NCBI RefSeq assembly: GCF_900111605.1
Contig: NZ_FOIA01000027.1
Location: 1 to 48,295, forward strand
Origin: Nitrosomonas marina
GTDB taxonomy: Bacteria; Pseudomonadota; Gammaproteobacteria; Burkholderiales; Nitrosomonadaceae
DNA length: 48,295 nt
Direction: 5' to 3'
Under the pieces are notes generated by a model that had not been told where the DNA came from, did not search any database, and saw only the letters and a list, made by a program, of their open reading frames with translations. Every line of letters starts with the position of its first letter. The first letter of the stretch is position 1. Shown here in pieces: positions 1-7,889 of the stretch. Made by a program: the position numbers and the translations under genes.

Positions 1-36
1 AAGACTGCGTAACAAAAGGAAAAAACATAGGGCGAC

Positions 37-96
37 TAGCTAAAACAGGCTAAAAAATATTAGCCTGGAGGAGTAAGCTCGCTCTAAACTCTAGTT
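37..96 (+). repeat. 60-bp inverted repeat, left copy
   Basis: These 60 bases are repeated without any mismatch, in inverted orientation, at 48131-48190. The repeat contains a hairpin (CAGGCTAA at 46-53 and TTAGCCTG at 60-67). On the minus strand the hairpin is followed by TTTTAG, so it could act as a terminator. Identity stops abruptly at both ends of the repeat. It could be a dispersed host repeat or terminator, or a target site of the insertion sequence next to the right copy. Confidence 0.9.
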
Positions 97-117
97 GAAT
101 ATTAACAAATCGAAAAA

Positions 118-402
118 TTAACATGGCGAAATTGGATTAATAGTATCGGTTATAGTTTTGCTGGCAATATCGATATCATAATTTGATTGCAAGTTGAGCC
201 AGAATTGTGGACTATTACCGAAGTATCTGCCAAGGCGTATGGCAGTGTCAGCAGTAATGCTGCGAATACATTTAACGATCTCATTAATTCTTCGTGCTGG
301 CACGTGAATCTCTTTTGCAAGACGGTATTGAGTAATACCATATTCTTCAAGAAACTCTGCCAAATGCTCTCCTGGGTGGATTGGTTCGATTATGGTTGTC
401 AT
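118..402 (-). CDS. higA: HigA-family antitoxin (XRE helix-turn-helix)
   Basis: A 94-residue protein of the HigA/VapI antitoxin family. It opens with the family signature IEPIHPGEHLAEFLEEYGIT, followed by a helix-turn-helix (residues about 23-60) and the typical GRYFGNSPQFWLNLQ segment. It should neutralise the toxin encoded just upstream and repress the shared promoter. The start codon is preceded by a good ribosome binding site (AGGAG) 11 bases downstream of the toxin stop, so the two genes form one minus-strand operon in the toxin-first order typical of higBA. The length is normal for the family. Confidence 0.9.
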   Translation of the reverse strand: MTTIIEPIHPGEHLAEFLEEYGITQYRLAKEIHVPARRINEIVKCIRSITADTAIRLGRYFGNSPQFWLNLQSNYDIDIASKTITDTINPISPC

Positions 403-413
403 GGTGTTTTCTC

Positions 414-695
414 CTAGTGGTAATCTATTATTTCAACATCGTAAGCGTTACCATTCTCGAATTTGAAGCAAACACGCCATTGGTGGTTTATGCGAATGCT
501 GTATTGACCTTTACGGTCACCTGAGAGTGTTTCAAGGTTGTGAGATGGCGGTACTCTCAAATCATCAATCTCGTTAGCAGCATTGATCCTGTCAAGCCTC
601 ATTTTTGCCCGTTTGGCGATTTCCGTTGGAAATTTTTTTGAAAAAATACCCTTGTGCGCTTGCTCGGTTTCTATGTTGCGGTAACTCTTAATCAT
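414..695 (-). CDS. higB: HigB-family toxin (RelE-like mRNA interferase)
   Basis: A 93-residue RelE/HigB-fold toxin. Visible family features are the N-terminal IKSYRN strand, a central helix with KRAKMRLDRINAA, the PPSHNLETLSGDRKGQYSIRI segment and the C-terminal WRVCFKFENG...VEIIDYH. The family cleaves mRNA in the ribosome; that activity is assumed here, not shown. It is first in the operon with higA, and two palindromic operators lie directly upstream of its ATG. No truncation is seen. In a prophage this pair may stabilise the element or act in phage exclusion. Confidence 0.9.
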   Translation of the reverse strand: MIKSYRNIETEQAHKGIFSKKFPTEIAKRAKMRLDRINAANEIDDLRVPPSHNLETLSGDRKGQYSIRINHQWRVCFKFENGNAYDVEIIDYH

Positions 696-703
696 GTACG
701 TAT

Positions 704-737
704 ATTAACGTAACGCGTTAATAACGTCAATCGTTAT
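704..737 (-). promoter_or_regulatory. Tandem palindromic operators of higBA
   Basis: Two overlapping inverted repeats lie just upstream of the higB start codon. The first is ATTAACG, 5 bases, CGTTAAT (704-722). The second is ATAACG, 5 bases, CGTTAT (721-737). The shared half-site is TAACG/CGTTA with a constant 5-base spacer. This fits binding sites for the HigA dimer and autorepression. Confidence 0.75.
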
Positions 738-817
738 TGCTGCCCTGTTGAATTAATCACTGATCTTACCAGTTATAGCAAAAGATAAGATTTTACAATA
801 ATACGAACTATTATCAT

Positions 818-845
818 TTGCATTATTGGTGGGGATGTGTATAAT
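818..845 (+). promoter_or_regulatory. Sigma-70-type promoter reading right
   Basis: TTGCAT at 818-823, a 16-base spacer and a perfect TATAAT at 840-845. No plus-strand reading frame follows before 2276. The structured stretch and terminator at 852-1032 do follow, so this may be the promoter of a small RNA. Confidence 0.55.
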
Positions 846-851
846 TAGCTT

Positions 852-1032
852 TTCTAAGCCCTTAAATGTGAAACGAAACTACCGCACCAACCAGCGCACC
901 GTGACTGCGTAGTCGGATGGTTGGAATGAAAGAGTTATGCAGGAAACACTTTCCGGCGCATCATGTCTCGTACATCCTTTCATCGACCTTCCTTCCTTAT
1001 TTGGTCAAAAATGATGTGCCGGAATTTTTTTT
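852..1032 (+). ncRNA. Candidate structured small RNA
   Basis: The stretch between the promoter at 818-845 and a strong terminator has no gene and can fold. CCAACCA (887-893) pairs with TGGTTGG (918-924). Inside this, CC..GACT (899-906) pairs with AGTCGG (911-916) around a GCGT loop. A third hairpin, GGAAA/TTTCC (942-946/950-954), shares its 3' arm with the 5' arm of the terminator stem, so the two could be mutually exclusive as in an attenuator. No known RNA family is recognised. Promoter, nested stems and terminator in register are the whole case. Confidence 0.45.
952..1032 (+). terminator. Long-loop rho-independent terminator
   Basis: TCCGGCGCATCAT (952-964) pairs with ATGATGTGCCGGA (1011-1023), 13 pairs with one G-U. 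A 46-base loop lies between the arms, and eight T follow at 1025-1032. On the minus strand there is no T run, so it acts on rightward transcription. Confidence 0.6.
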
Positions 1033-1070
1033 AGGGCTCATTGATCGCGATGATTGGGTGGGGTATAAGA

Positions 1071-1688
1071 CTATTGATTTGTTGTGATTACCGTCGTGGT
1101 ATTGAATTTGTTACCTTTATTGATATTTTGTTTAGCGGTAATTACCCGCAGGTTTTCGTGTACATGAAGACCGCATACAATATCTGAGATAAGCGGCACG
1201 ATGTGATCAACATTATGATTTATTCCTGTTTCTTCAGTCCTGGCTCTTGATACTGAATAAACCTTTTCTATAAGAATTTTGTTCGCCCAGGGTGGCGTTG
1301 CTTGAATAAGCATTGCTCGCCTGTATGCTTCGTTGGCGCATGTTTTGTGTTTATTTCTGCGTTTCCACTTCCTCATCAGTTCGTTATAGTGTTCTCGGTA
1401 CGTTTTGCCGTCATAAATTTTATTTTTTTTATTTCCGTTGTAGATATGTTTTTTAATGGCATATCGTACCCTGTCTTTTGCTAGACGGTCCGCTTTGTTG
1501 GCTTCGTGGTATCGCTTTTTGGATGCCGCATGTTTTTTATTCGCTTCGCGCATGTAATCAAGGTATTTATCCCTGTTTTTTGCCACCCATTCACGATTTC
1601 GTTCTTTTTTGCATTGTTTGCAGCCGCCGCATTTGTAAAACTCGGTGCCTCCGCACTTGCTGCATTCTTTTGGTTTTCTCGTGGTCAT
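1071..1688 (-). CDS. HNH endonuclease
   Basis: A 205-residue phage-type HNH nuclease. The N-terminus carries a zinc-ribbon-like cysteine set (CSKC...CGGCKQC). A long basic, helical middle follows, then the HNH core HNVDHIVPLISDIVCGLHVHENLRV and the closing NINKGNKF. The catalytic H and the DH pair are present. The frame is open further upstream and overlaps the preceding gene. The start at 1688 is chosen because the recognisable protein begins there, although the spacing of its GCAGG site is poor; a start at 1757 is possible. It forms a minus-strand pair with the gene at 1732-2130. Such nucleases may be homing enzymes or packaging accessories. Confidence 0.75.
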   Translation of the reverse strand: MTTRKPKECSKCGGTEFYKCGGCKQCKKERNREWVAKNRDKYLDYMREANKKHAASKKRYHEANKADRLAKDRVRYAIKKHIYNGNKKNKIYDGKTYREHYNELMRKWKRRNKHKTCANEAYRRAMLIQATPPWANKILIEKVYSVSRARTEETGINHNVDHIVPLISDIVCGLHVHENLRVITAKQNINKGNKFNTTTVITTNQ

Positions 1689-1731
1689 CCTGCAAAATAT
1701 TCCATAAATTATTCCAAAATGATCTGAATGC

Positions 1732-2130
1732 TTAACCTGTCCATTTATCGGCATCATCAAGAATATTATTAATATTGTCCGAAACAACGTGATCCATCGC
1801 CCTTTGAATGCGTAATTCAGTGTGTCCTAGCAGTTTCGCTATATCTTTCGCAGAATCATAGGTATCAATCAGTTCGTTCACTTTTCGGGGCAATATCCCG
1901 AACCAGTAAATGCACTCTGCGGTTTCAATGATGCCGTAATAGCGTTTGTGGAAAATATCTTCACCGTACCTGGCCATTACCTCACTGGCGAGTTCTGATC
2001 TTTGGCTTTTGTTTTTCAGCAAGCCAAAGCCTTCTGTTTTCGCAATGAGCGCGGCCATCCTGTTGTGCTTAATCCGGTTCGGGCTCGCTCTTTTCTTGCG
2101 TTTTTTCGGTTTCTCTTCAGTCGTTTCCAT
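1732..2130 (-). CDS. Hypothetical phage protein with possible helix-turn-helix
   Basis: A 132-residue protein I do not recognise. It has a very basic N-terminus (KPKKRKKR), then mostly helical sequence. The segment DTYDSAKDIAKLLGHTELRIQRAM (residues about 88-111) looks like a helix-turn-helix. The start is the ATG at 2130. Its 3' end lies 44 bases upstream of the HNH start, so the two are likely co-transcribed. DNA binding is a guess. The 145-base gap to 2276 must hold divergent promoters. Confidence 0.5.
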   Translation of the reverse strand: METTEEKPKKRKKRASPNRIKHNRMAALIAKTEGFGLLKNKSQRSELASEVMARYGEDIFHKRYYGIIETAECIYWFGILPRKVNELIDTYDSAKDIAKLLGHTELRIQRAMDHVVSDNINNILDDADKWTG

Positions 2131-2275
2131 ACGCGAATAGTTACCCTATGTTATGGCAATCATAAAATAATTCACGCCCGCATGTATTGCAGCATGCGCC
2201 GCAGTCGGAAAAACAGACAGAATTCAAGTTCTGGAGAGGTCAAAATTTCTCTATTGAATTAATTCACCGAGAAAA

Positions 2276-3106
2276 ATGCTGAATATCAAACCTTTGCGCC
2301 TGCGTCGCATGACGTTACAAATGCGCGAGCTCACCATAGGCGAGTCGATCGCCATTGCATCATCGCCGCCGCATCTTGAAGAGGCTTTGTGTACAACATT
2401 CCTGAATTCGACTAAAGCCGGTGTCCAGTCAACGATTGAGGGCATGGACAACCCGCAGAACTGGACCGTGCAAGAGCGCATCATGGCAGTGTGCCATTAC
2501 CTGTCGGTTACATCCGATACCGGTCCGGATTTCCAGTTAGAGGGCGGAGCACATTTAACGGATTACCTGGACGCATCGAAGGATGCCGCGTTACAAGACG
2601 AAAGCATATCACTGGGTGAACTACACCAAGACAAATGGCATATCAGGCACCTGACCGGCGCCATGGCGGAGTCGATTGAGCGGCTGGTCGGCCAGATAGA
2701 TGGAATTGACGGGCGGCTGCATTGGATTTTGGGCGGCATGGCGTGCCAGCTTGTGCGTGAGGGAGAATCGATGCCAGACCCGGTGCAAAAGCAAAACGAT
2801 TTCGATGCATTCATCCTTGAAAAAATAAAGATCATTTCAGCATACCCGGAAAGCGAGTTTGAACAGTTGATGTTCATGTACATGGAAGGCCGGAATGATC
2901 TGCATCACTTATTCATAACAAATTTTAGTAACGAAGGCATTGTCGCATTGCCTGTTCCAAAAGAAGGGGAGGGGGTGGCAGAAAGTATGTCGCCCGCCCG
3001 ATTTCCGGTACGTCAATGCATCTCCAGAATCGCGCATGACCTGGCGCGAAAACCTATTGAGCATAGCGTTCAGTCTGAGCCTGTACGCAAATACACCAAT
3101 GACTGA
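2276..3106 (+). CDS. Putative tail/baseplate assembly chaperone, upstream frame
   Basis: A 276-residue frame whose first about 230 residues look genuine (RRMTLQMRELTIGESIAIAS, WTVQERIMAVCHYLSV, FQLEGGAHLTDYLD). They recall the gp26-like baseplate hub assembly or tail chaperone proteins of contractile phages; this is a weak recollection, not a match I can prove. After residue about 233 the composition becomes rich in R, S and P, as in an out-of-frame reading, while an overlapping frame continues with protein-like sequence. The switch point is a G-rich run (2966-2975), so the functional product may be a frameshift fusion of about 333 residues. Confidence 0.45.
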   Translation: MLNIKPLRLRRMTLQMRELTIGESIAIASSPPHLEEALCTTFLNSTKAGVQSTIEGMDNPQNWTVQERIMAVCHYLSVTSDTGPDFQLEGGAHLTDYLDASKDAALQDESISLGELHQDKWHIRHLTGAMAESIERLVGQIDGIDGRLHWILGGMACQLVREGESMPDPVQKQNDFDAFILEKIKIISAYPESEFEQLMFMYMEGRNDLHHLFITNFSNEGIVALPVPKEGEGVAESMSPARFPVRQCISRIAHDLARKPIEHSVQSEPVRKYTND

Positions 3107-3278
3107 AGCACTATCAATGCCGGCAAGCCTGGCCGAGGATTTTTTTAAAAGCAAGTCGTTCGAGGATTGGAAAAAATCCAGAGAATCAGAAGCCAAGGTG
3201 CAGGCAGAGATTATTTCGCGGCTCAACGGTGTAATCAGATCGATTGGGGTGCTGGCCAAATCTTTACCAAAAGGGTGA
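2940..3278 (+). CDS. Downstream frame of the chaperone-like pair
   Basis: This frame overlaps the end of the previous gene in the +1 (or -2) frame and reads convincingly to a TGA at 3276-3278. Features are FRYVNASPESRMTWRENLLS, a helical segment with MTEALSMPASLAEDFFKS and a helical tail. It has no good start of its own: the first codon is a TTG at 2940, and an internal ATG at 3036 lacks a clear ribosome binding site. Tail chaperone genes are commonly expressed as a short form and a frameshifted long form, which this arrangement resembles. The alternative is a sequencing or real indel in the G run. Confidence 0.45.
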   Translation: MSHCLFQKKGRGWQKVCRPPDFRYVNASPESRMTWRENLLSIAFSLSLYANTPMTEALSMPASLAEDFFKSKSFEDWKKSRESEAKVQAEIISRLNGVIRSIGVLAKSLPKG

Positions 3279-3281
3279 TTT

Positions 3282-3563
3282 ATGAGTGATTGTAACAAGA
3301 AAACCGACGATATACCGGACCATTGCAAGATGGCGTCAAATGCGGCTGCTGACAAGGCCGTGAGGGAAGTATTCAAGCTTATTGAGGTTGATGTTGACGA
3401 CCAGAAAAGCGTAAATGAATTCCGGGAAGACCTGAGATTTGGCGGGCGAATGCGTAAATATACTGAGCGCGGAATGATTGTCGCTGTGACGGTTATAACC
3501 GGGGCAGTGATCCTGGCTGTTTGGGAAGGCATTGTAATGAAGATTAAGCAGATTATCACGTAG
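3282..3563 (+). CDS. Small single-span membrane protein
   Basis: A 93-residue protein with a charged N-terminal domain (residues 1-60) and one membrane span near the C-terminus (MIVAVTVITGAVILAVWEGI, about 65-84). It starts 3 bases after the previous stop, with AAAAGGG upstream. The topology resembles some phage holin-class or lysis accessory proteins, and it sits upstream of the lysis cassette. There is no sequence motif to confirm that role. Confidence 0.5.
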   Translation: MSDCNKKTDDIPDHCKMASNAAADKAVREVFKLIEVDVDDQKSVNEFREDLRFGGRMRKYTERGMIVAVTVITGAVILAVWEGIVMKIKQIIT

Positions 3564-3574
3564 GCGTAGATACC

Positions 3575-6500
3575 ATGTTAGCAAGACTATTTATTGCGTT
3601 TTTCATGTTGTTGGTGGCATCCGAGGCGTTCTCGGCGGTGCCGATTGCGTTTTCACGTTGCCCCGCCACGCCTGAATGGACGGACGGGCGCAATGTCACG
3701 CTGTCTGACGATAGCGTCGTGTACGCGGAGAGAACGTTTAAGGTCGACGTTTTGGACCGGTTCAACGAGGTTAATTTCCCGCTGTCAAATACGATCGACC
3801 TTACATTTATTACTCCGTGCGATTTGATCTATCGTGACGCTGCTGGAGTCGAGACTGTAATTGAAGACTGCTCATCAACGTTCAACGCCGGCAGTGGTGT
3901 CGAAGGGACGAATACGTGTACCGCACTTGATCCGCATGTGTCGTTTGACGGGACAGCGATCTATTACGCGGTCCACCATGGGACTGTGTATTATCGGCGC
4001 GAAAAATTCAACGATCAGATCTACCACCCTGATGCGAAATTAGGGGTTGACGAAGAGGGATCTGAAGGCGGCTTTGGATTTAAACCGATTCCGAATGCGT
4101 CTATATGGTCTCAGGGCGCTCATATCAAAAAGCATGTCGTTGGCGGGGCAACATCAACTTTAACAACCTACACGCCGGGCATTTGGGATGTGTCGCCATT
4201 CCCTATACCTGGTCCTGATGGTCGAATAGGGTTTGTGTCTACCCGGTCTGGCACTAGCCTGCCGAACATAACATCTAATGTAATCCAGCACACCCAGGCA
4301 TCAGAGCCGGTTATGGCAATCTGGACGATGAGCGCGAGCGGCAAAGACATGGAACTGGCGTCGGCTCATGCAAGGACTCAAGAGCAACATCCTATCGTTC
4401 TGAAAGATGGCCGCGTTGCTTACTCCAGTTGGCAAACTGGCATGGGCATCCCGTTTAGCAAGACGCAAGGCACACCGGGCGGCTCTAATACCGTTATTAA
4501 TTTATTCAAAATATGGACCCAGTTCCCGGATGGCTCGAGAAATTTCCCGTTAATCGGCCAGCATACGCCGCAGGCAGCTGTAACCAGTGCCGGCAAAGAC
4601 TTCAATGCACTACATTTCTTTGCTCAACGACCAAATGAGGATATTTGTTTTGCTGACTATTATAGGGGCGGGAATAATGGGTTAGGGGTAATTCCTTGCT
4701 ATCCATTGCCTGGCAATTTCGGTGAGGAAGGTGAAGACCCACACGTTGTTTTAAACGAAGCAGATCAGTATCTGCCTAAATTTGGGTATGATGTCGCGCC
4801 GTGGGCGACTACCCATGACGATACGTCGACGGTAATGTACGGCTTCCCAAATACCCCGGTTACTCATCCCAATTACACATCCGGGCTGCCGTACTCAGGC
4901 AAGGTTGGATGGCCGTTTGCAATACCTGCCGGGGATGGTGAGTTAGGTCTTGTCTGGGGTAAAGGCGCATGCAGCGTGGTTGGTAATAGTGATACGCCGT
5001 TTACAGCTATCGGCGCTACGCCTCCACAGTTTTCTGTCAATAATAATGGTTATGATCTAACAATCAACCATATCACATCGTTAGGTGAGGCGTTGCAGGC
5101 GTATGGTAATGGCTACACATCCGACATACCGGGTTGCAATCTAGGGATCTACATAGCCACATCAATACCGGTAACAAACCCTGATGACCTGGTAATGCTT
5201 GTAGATACCAAGGATAATCACGAGTTCGGTGCGCGCGCCGTGGTGCCGTACACAAACATTTACGGTGTGTCTGAGCCCGCCGTTTTAGATCCAATCAAGA
5301 GCCCTGATTTGCCGAAGGGAGCGCCGTTTGGCTTTGTTGGTGCAGCTTCAATCACGGATAGAGAGATTGAGCCGGCTGGCGGTGTTCCTAGTCTGGTGGA
5401 CGTAGATTTGCATGCATTTAACCTCCAGGGAACGCAAACGATTGAAGGCATTACCGATGATGATTTCTGCGGTGTTCGGTTTGTCCAGATGCACCACAAT
5501 GATTCTGCTAATACGTTTTATCAGGTATTCGGCACGACCGGCGAGCGCGTAGCGATTATTGGCGATCTGTACACACGTAACAAGGATGGGCTAGGTGATC
5601 CGATCATGGAAACTGACGGTATTCATGAGGACACAAGCTTTCTTGTGGAGATCCCGGCGAACGTGCCTTACACCATGATGGCGATTGATTGCGAGGGTAG
5701 AAACCTTGCAGTCGACCAGACATGGCAACACGTTAAACCTGGGGAGATTAAAACCTGTGGAGGCTGTCACGTAGGACATTCGCCACAGCATCCGCCGCGC
5801 AATACTTTCGCTTCATCCCATGCTGCAACACCAGGTTATACGCCTTTCCAGCTAGGCCGTGGCACGGTGCCACTACTGGCTGGCACTGACGGTAACGGAG
5901 ACCCGGTGTATAACAATGTCAGCGGATACGGAGTTGTCGTCAATTATGACGATCATATCAAGCCGATCCTGTTGAACAGGTGCGCATCATGTCATTCCAT
6001 ATCGGGCACTTTCTCATCCGGGCGCGAGAAAGGCTTAGTACTGGATCATAACCCGGTAGACCCTGCCGATAATATTAGTGACACGATAAAATCGACGTAC
6101 TGGCGACTTGTTTATGACAGAAATCAGACGGGCTTGGATGATGAAGATGATCCAGATACTTATCCATGGCAGATTTACAAGCATTCGTATGGTGGCGATA
6201 CGCGCCTTAACCGTCCTTACATTTCAAAATACATTGCGGCGTTCAATTCGCGCCGTAGCCCGTTGTACTGGAAGGCCAAGGGCGAGAGGACGGACAACAA
6301 CACGGATGGGGAATATTCAGGCGACCTTGATTATGGCGCTGCGCATCCGGCAACAGGCATTACCGATGAAGAATTGCGGTGGATAGCGCGCTGGATTGAT
6401 ACCGGGGCGCAGGCAGGACCAGGAATAACCGCAGACAAAATGCCGCCAACCATCCATGTGGACGTAACAAAGAACGTCAGCGATGAAATAACGCACATTA

Positions 6501-7621
6501 TTATCGGTACGGTTGATTTGGGTTCAGGCATAGATCCGAGTTCGCTTAATGTGTGCCTTATGTCGGGTGCCTCATGCGGCGCCAACCTTGCCGGACCGGC
6601 AAGTATGAACGGCATTACATCAATCACGCTCGGCACGCCCATATCAGACCCGAACCAGGTAATCAGGGCAACGGTGAGCGACATAGCCACCAATTCTCGT
6701 ACCGTTGAATTTACAGCTGGCTATCTGATGGGCCTGGGTGATACATCGCCGCCTCCAGATCCGGACCCGGTGTCAATCAGCGTAGGTGGCAACGAAACCA
6801 TCACCGAGGGCGATACTTTCAGCAGAACAATCACGTTTACGGACGGTGAAGATGCTGGCTCTGACGGCTGGACGGTTGATATTGACTGGTGCGGAACGCC
6901 GGAAAACGGCGTGTCGGTCGCGGCTGGTCAATCATCATTCGGCATTAGCAGGCTATTCAGTACAGCCGGTTCATGTGCTGTGACCGTGACAATCACGGAT
7001 GATGTGGGCGATACGGATAATGACACATTCACGATCACGATTGACCCTGCAGGTGGTGGCGGAGATCCCGACCCGTTAAGCATTGATGCCGGTGGTCGCG
7101 CGTTCGTCTACGAGGGTAATACATTCCAGCGCGTTGTCACCCTGACTGACGGTGAAGACACGAATAGCGACGGCTGGACATATTCGGTTGACTGGGGAGG
7201 GGTTGAGACCACAAACGGCACGATTCCGGCTGGATCTTCATCATTCACTATCAGCAGGTTCATGGCTGATGGCAACAAAACATCAAGAATGGATGTGGCC
7301 GTTACTGTGGTCGACGTTGCGGGCGTTGATGAAGCTACGGATACCTTCACGCTGATAACGCGCGATGTGCCAAGGAAAGGCACGATTACCGGTGCTGCAA
7401 CGGCCACGGCAGGCGTTGATTACACGATAACAATCGATTCAACCGATCCGGGTGACGACACAATCGAGTCAATACTCGTTCACTGGGGTGACGGCGTAGC
7501 GAATAGTCAGACAACGCACCAATATTCGACTCCTGGCGTATATAAAATTGTTGTATTCATCCTGGATGAAGAGGACATGCACCGGATTGGTGGTTTCAGG
7601 GTAACAGTAGAAAACCCATAG
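3575..7621 (+). CDS. Secreted di-heme HzsA-related protein with C-terminal PKD/Ig-like domains
   Basis: A 1348-residue protein. A signal peptide (MLARLFIAFFMLLVASEAFSA) is followed by a beta-propeller-like region (about 60-600). Two c-type heme motifs follow, CGGCH (728-732) and CASCH (803-807), then the segment DEELRWIARWIDTGAQAG typical of cytochromes of this group. The order propeller, heme, heme matches the alpha subunit of hydrazine synthase and the wider HzsA-related family. After residue about 950 come an Ig-like stretch, two similar repeats with the motif TFTDGED/TLTDGED (about 1064-1153 and 1166-1260) and a PKD-like domain ending the protein. Heme attachment would occur in the periplasm by host Ccm proteins. 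It lies between phage genes and the lysis cassette. Its substrate is unknown; hydrazine synthesis should not be assumed. Confidence 0.75.
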   Translation: MLARLFIAFFMLLVASEAFSAVPIAFSRCPATPEWTDGRNVTLSDDSVVYAERTFKVDVLDRFNEVNFPLSNTIDLTFITPCDLIYRDAAGVETVIEDCSSTFNAGSGVEGTNTCTALDPHVSFDGTAIYYAVHHGTVYYRREKFNDQIYHPDAKLGVDEEGSEGGFGFKPIPNASIWSQGAHIKKHVVGGATSTLTTYTPGIWDVSPFPIPGPDGRIGFVSTRSGTSLPNITSNVIQHTQASEPVMAIWTMSASGKDMELASAHARTQEQHPIVLKDGRVAYSSWQTGMGIPFSKTQGTPGGSNTVINLFKIWTQFPDGSRNFPLIGQHTPQAAVTSAGKDFNALHFFAQRPNEDICFADYYRGGNNGLGVIPCYPLPGNFGEEGEDPHVVLNEADQYLPKFGYDVAPWATTHDDTSTVMYGFPNTPVTHPNYTSGLPYSGKVGWPFAIPAGDGELGLVWGKGACSVVGNSDTPFTAIGATPPQFSVNNNGYDLTINHITSLGEALQAYGNGYTSDIPGCNLGIYIATSIPVTNPDDLVMLVDTKDNHEFGARAVVPYTNIYGVSEPAVLDPIKSPDLPKGAPFGFVGAASITDREIEPAGGVPSLVDVDLHAFNLQGTQTIEGITDDDFCGVRFVQMHHNDSANTFYQVFGTTGERVAIIGDLYTRNKDGLGDPIMETDGIHEDTSFLVEIPANVPYTMMAIDCEGRNLAVDQTWQHVKPGEIKTCGGCHVGHSPQHPPRNTFASSHAATPGYTPFQLGRGTVPLLAGTDGNGDPVYNNVSGYGVVVNYDDHIKPILLNRCASCHSISGTFSSGREKGLVLDHNPVDPADNISDTIKSTYWRLVYDRNQTGLDDEDDPDTYPWQIYKHSYGGDTRLNRPYISKYIAAFNSRRSPLYWKAKGERTDNNTDGEYSGDLDYGAAHPATGITDEELRWIARWIDTGAQAGPGITADKMPPTIHVDVTKNVSDEITHIIIGTVDLGSGIDPSSLNVCLMSGASCGANLAGPASMNGITSITLGTPISDPNQVIRATVSDIATNSRTVEFTAGYLMGLGDTSPPPDPDPVSISVGGNETITEGDTFSRTITFTDGEDAGSDGWTVDIDWCGTPENGVSVAAGQSSFGISRLFSTAGSCAVTVTITDDVGDTDNDTFTITIDPAGGGGDPDPLSIDAGGRAFVYEGNTFQRVVTLTDGEDTNSDGWTYSVDWGGVETTNGTIPAGSSSFTISRFMADGNKTSRMDVAVTVVDVAGVDEATDTFTLITRDVPRKGTITGAATATAGVDYTITIDSTDPGDDTIESILVHWGDGVANSQTTHQYSTPGVYKIVVFILDEEDMHRIGGFRVTVENP

Positions 7622-7634
7622 GAGGGATTTAAAA

Positions 7635-7889
7635 ATGGGATGGGCTGAGGATCAGTTTGAAAACAAGATGCTGTTCAGGAGAATCTTCATGATTATCATC
7701 ATGGGGTACTTGTTTATGGCGTCGCATGAGTCTTTTCTGTTTGCCATGAAAGCGCTGGATAGCGATTTTACTGCCACTCAGGTTGCTACCGTTATCGCAT
7801 CCAAAGACGGGTTGCCGTTAGCGTTGCTCGGTTATCTGTATCGCTACTATTCAAAGGACAGGAAAGACGCCAAAGAGAAGGAGCAATAA
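7635..7889 (+). CDS. Putative holin
   Basis: An 84-residue protein with a strong ribosome binding site (GGAGGG). It has a hydrophobic span at about 17-40 (IFMIIIMGYLFMASHESFLF), a second weaker one at about 49-70, and a charged C-terminal tail (YYSKDRKDAKEKEQ). Two spans, a basic tail and a position directly upstream of the spanin genes all suit a holin. There is no family signature, so the call rests on topology and neighbours. The stop codon is immediately followed by the Rz start. Confidence 0.55.
   Translation: MGWAEDQFENKMLFRRIFMIIIMGYLFMASHESFLFAMKALDSDFTATQVATVIASKDGLPLALLGYLYRYYSKDRKDAKEKEQ

Noticed and set aside
846..1032. Retron-type RNA
   Set aside because: The nested stems suggested it, but no reverse transcriptase gene exists nearby on either strand.
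1071..1688. Group I intron carrying the HNH gene
   Set aside because: No split exon is recognisable on either side and no intron core pairing could be identified by eye.
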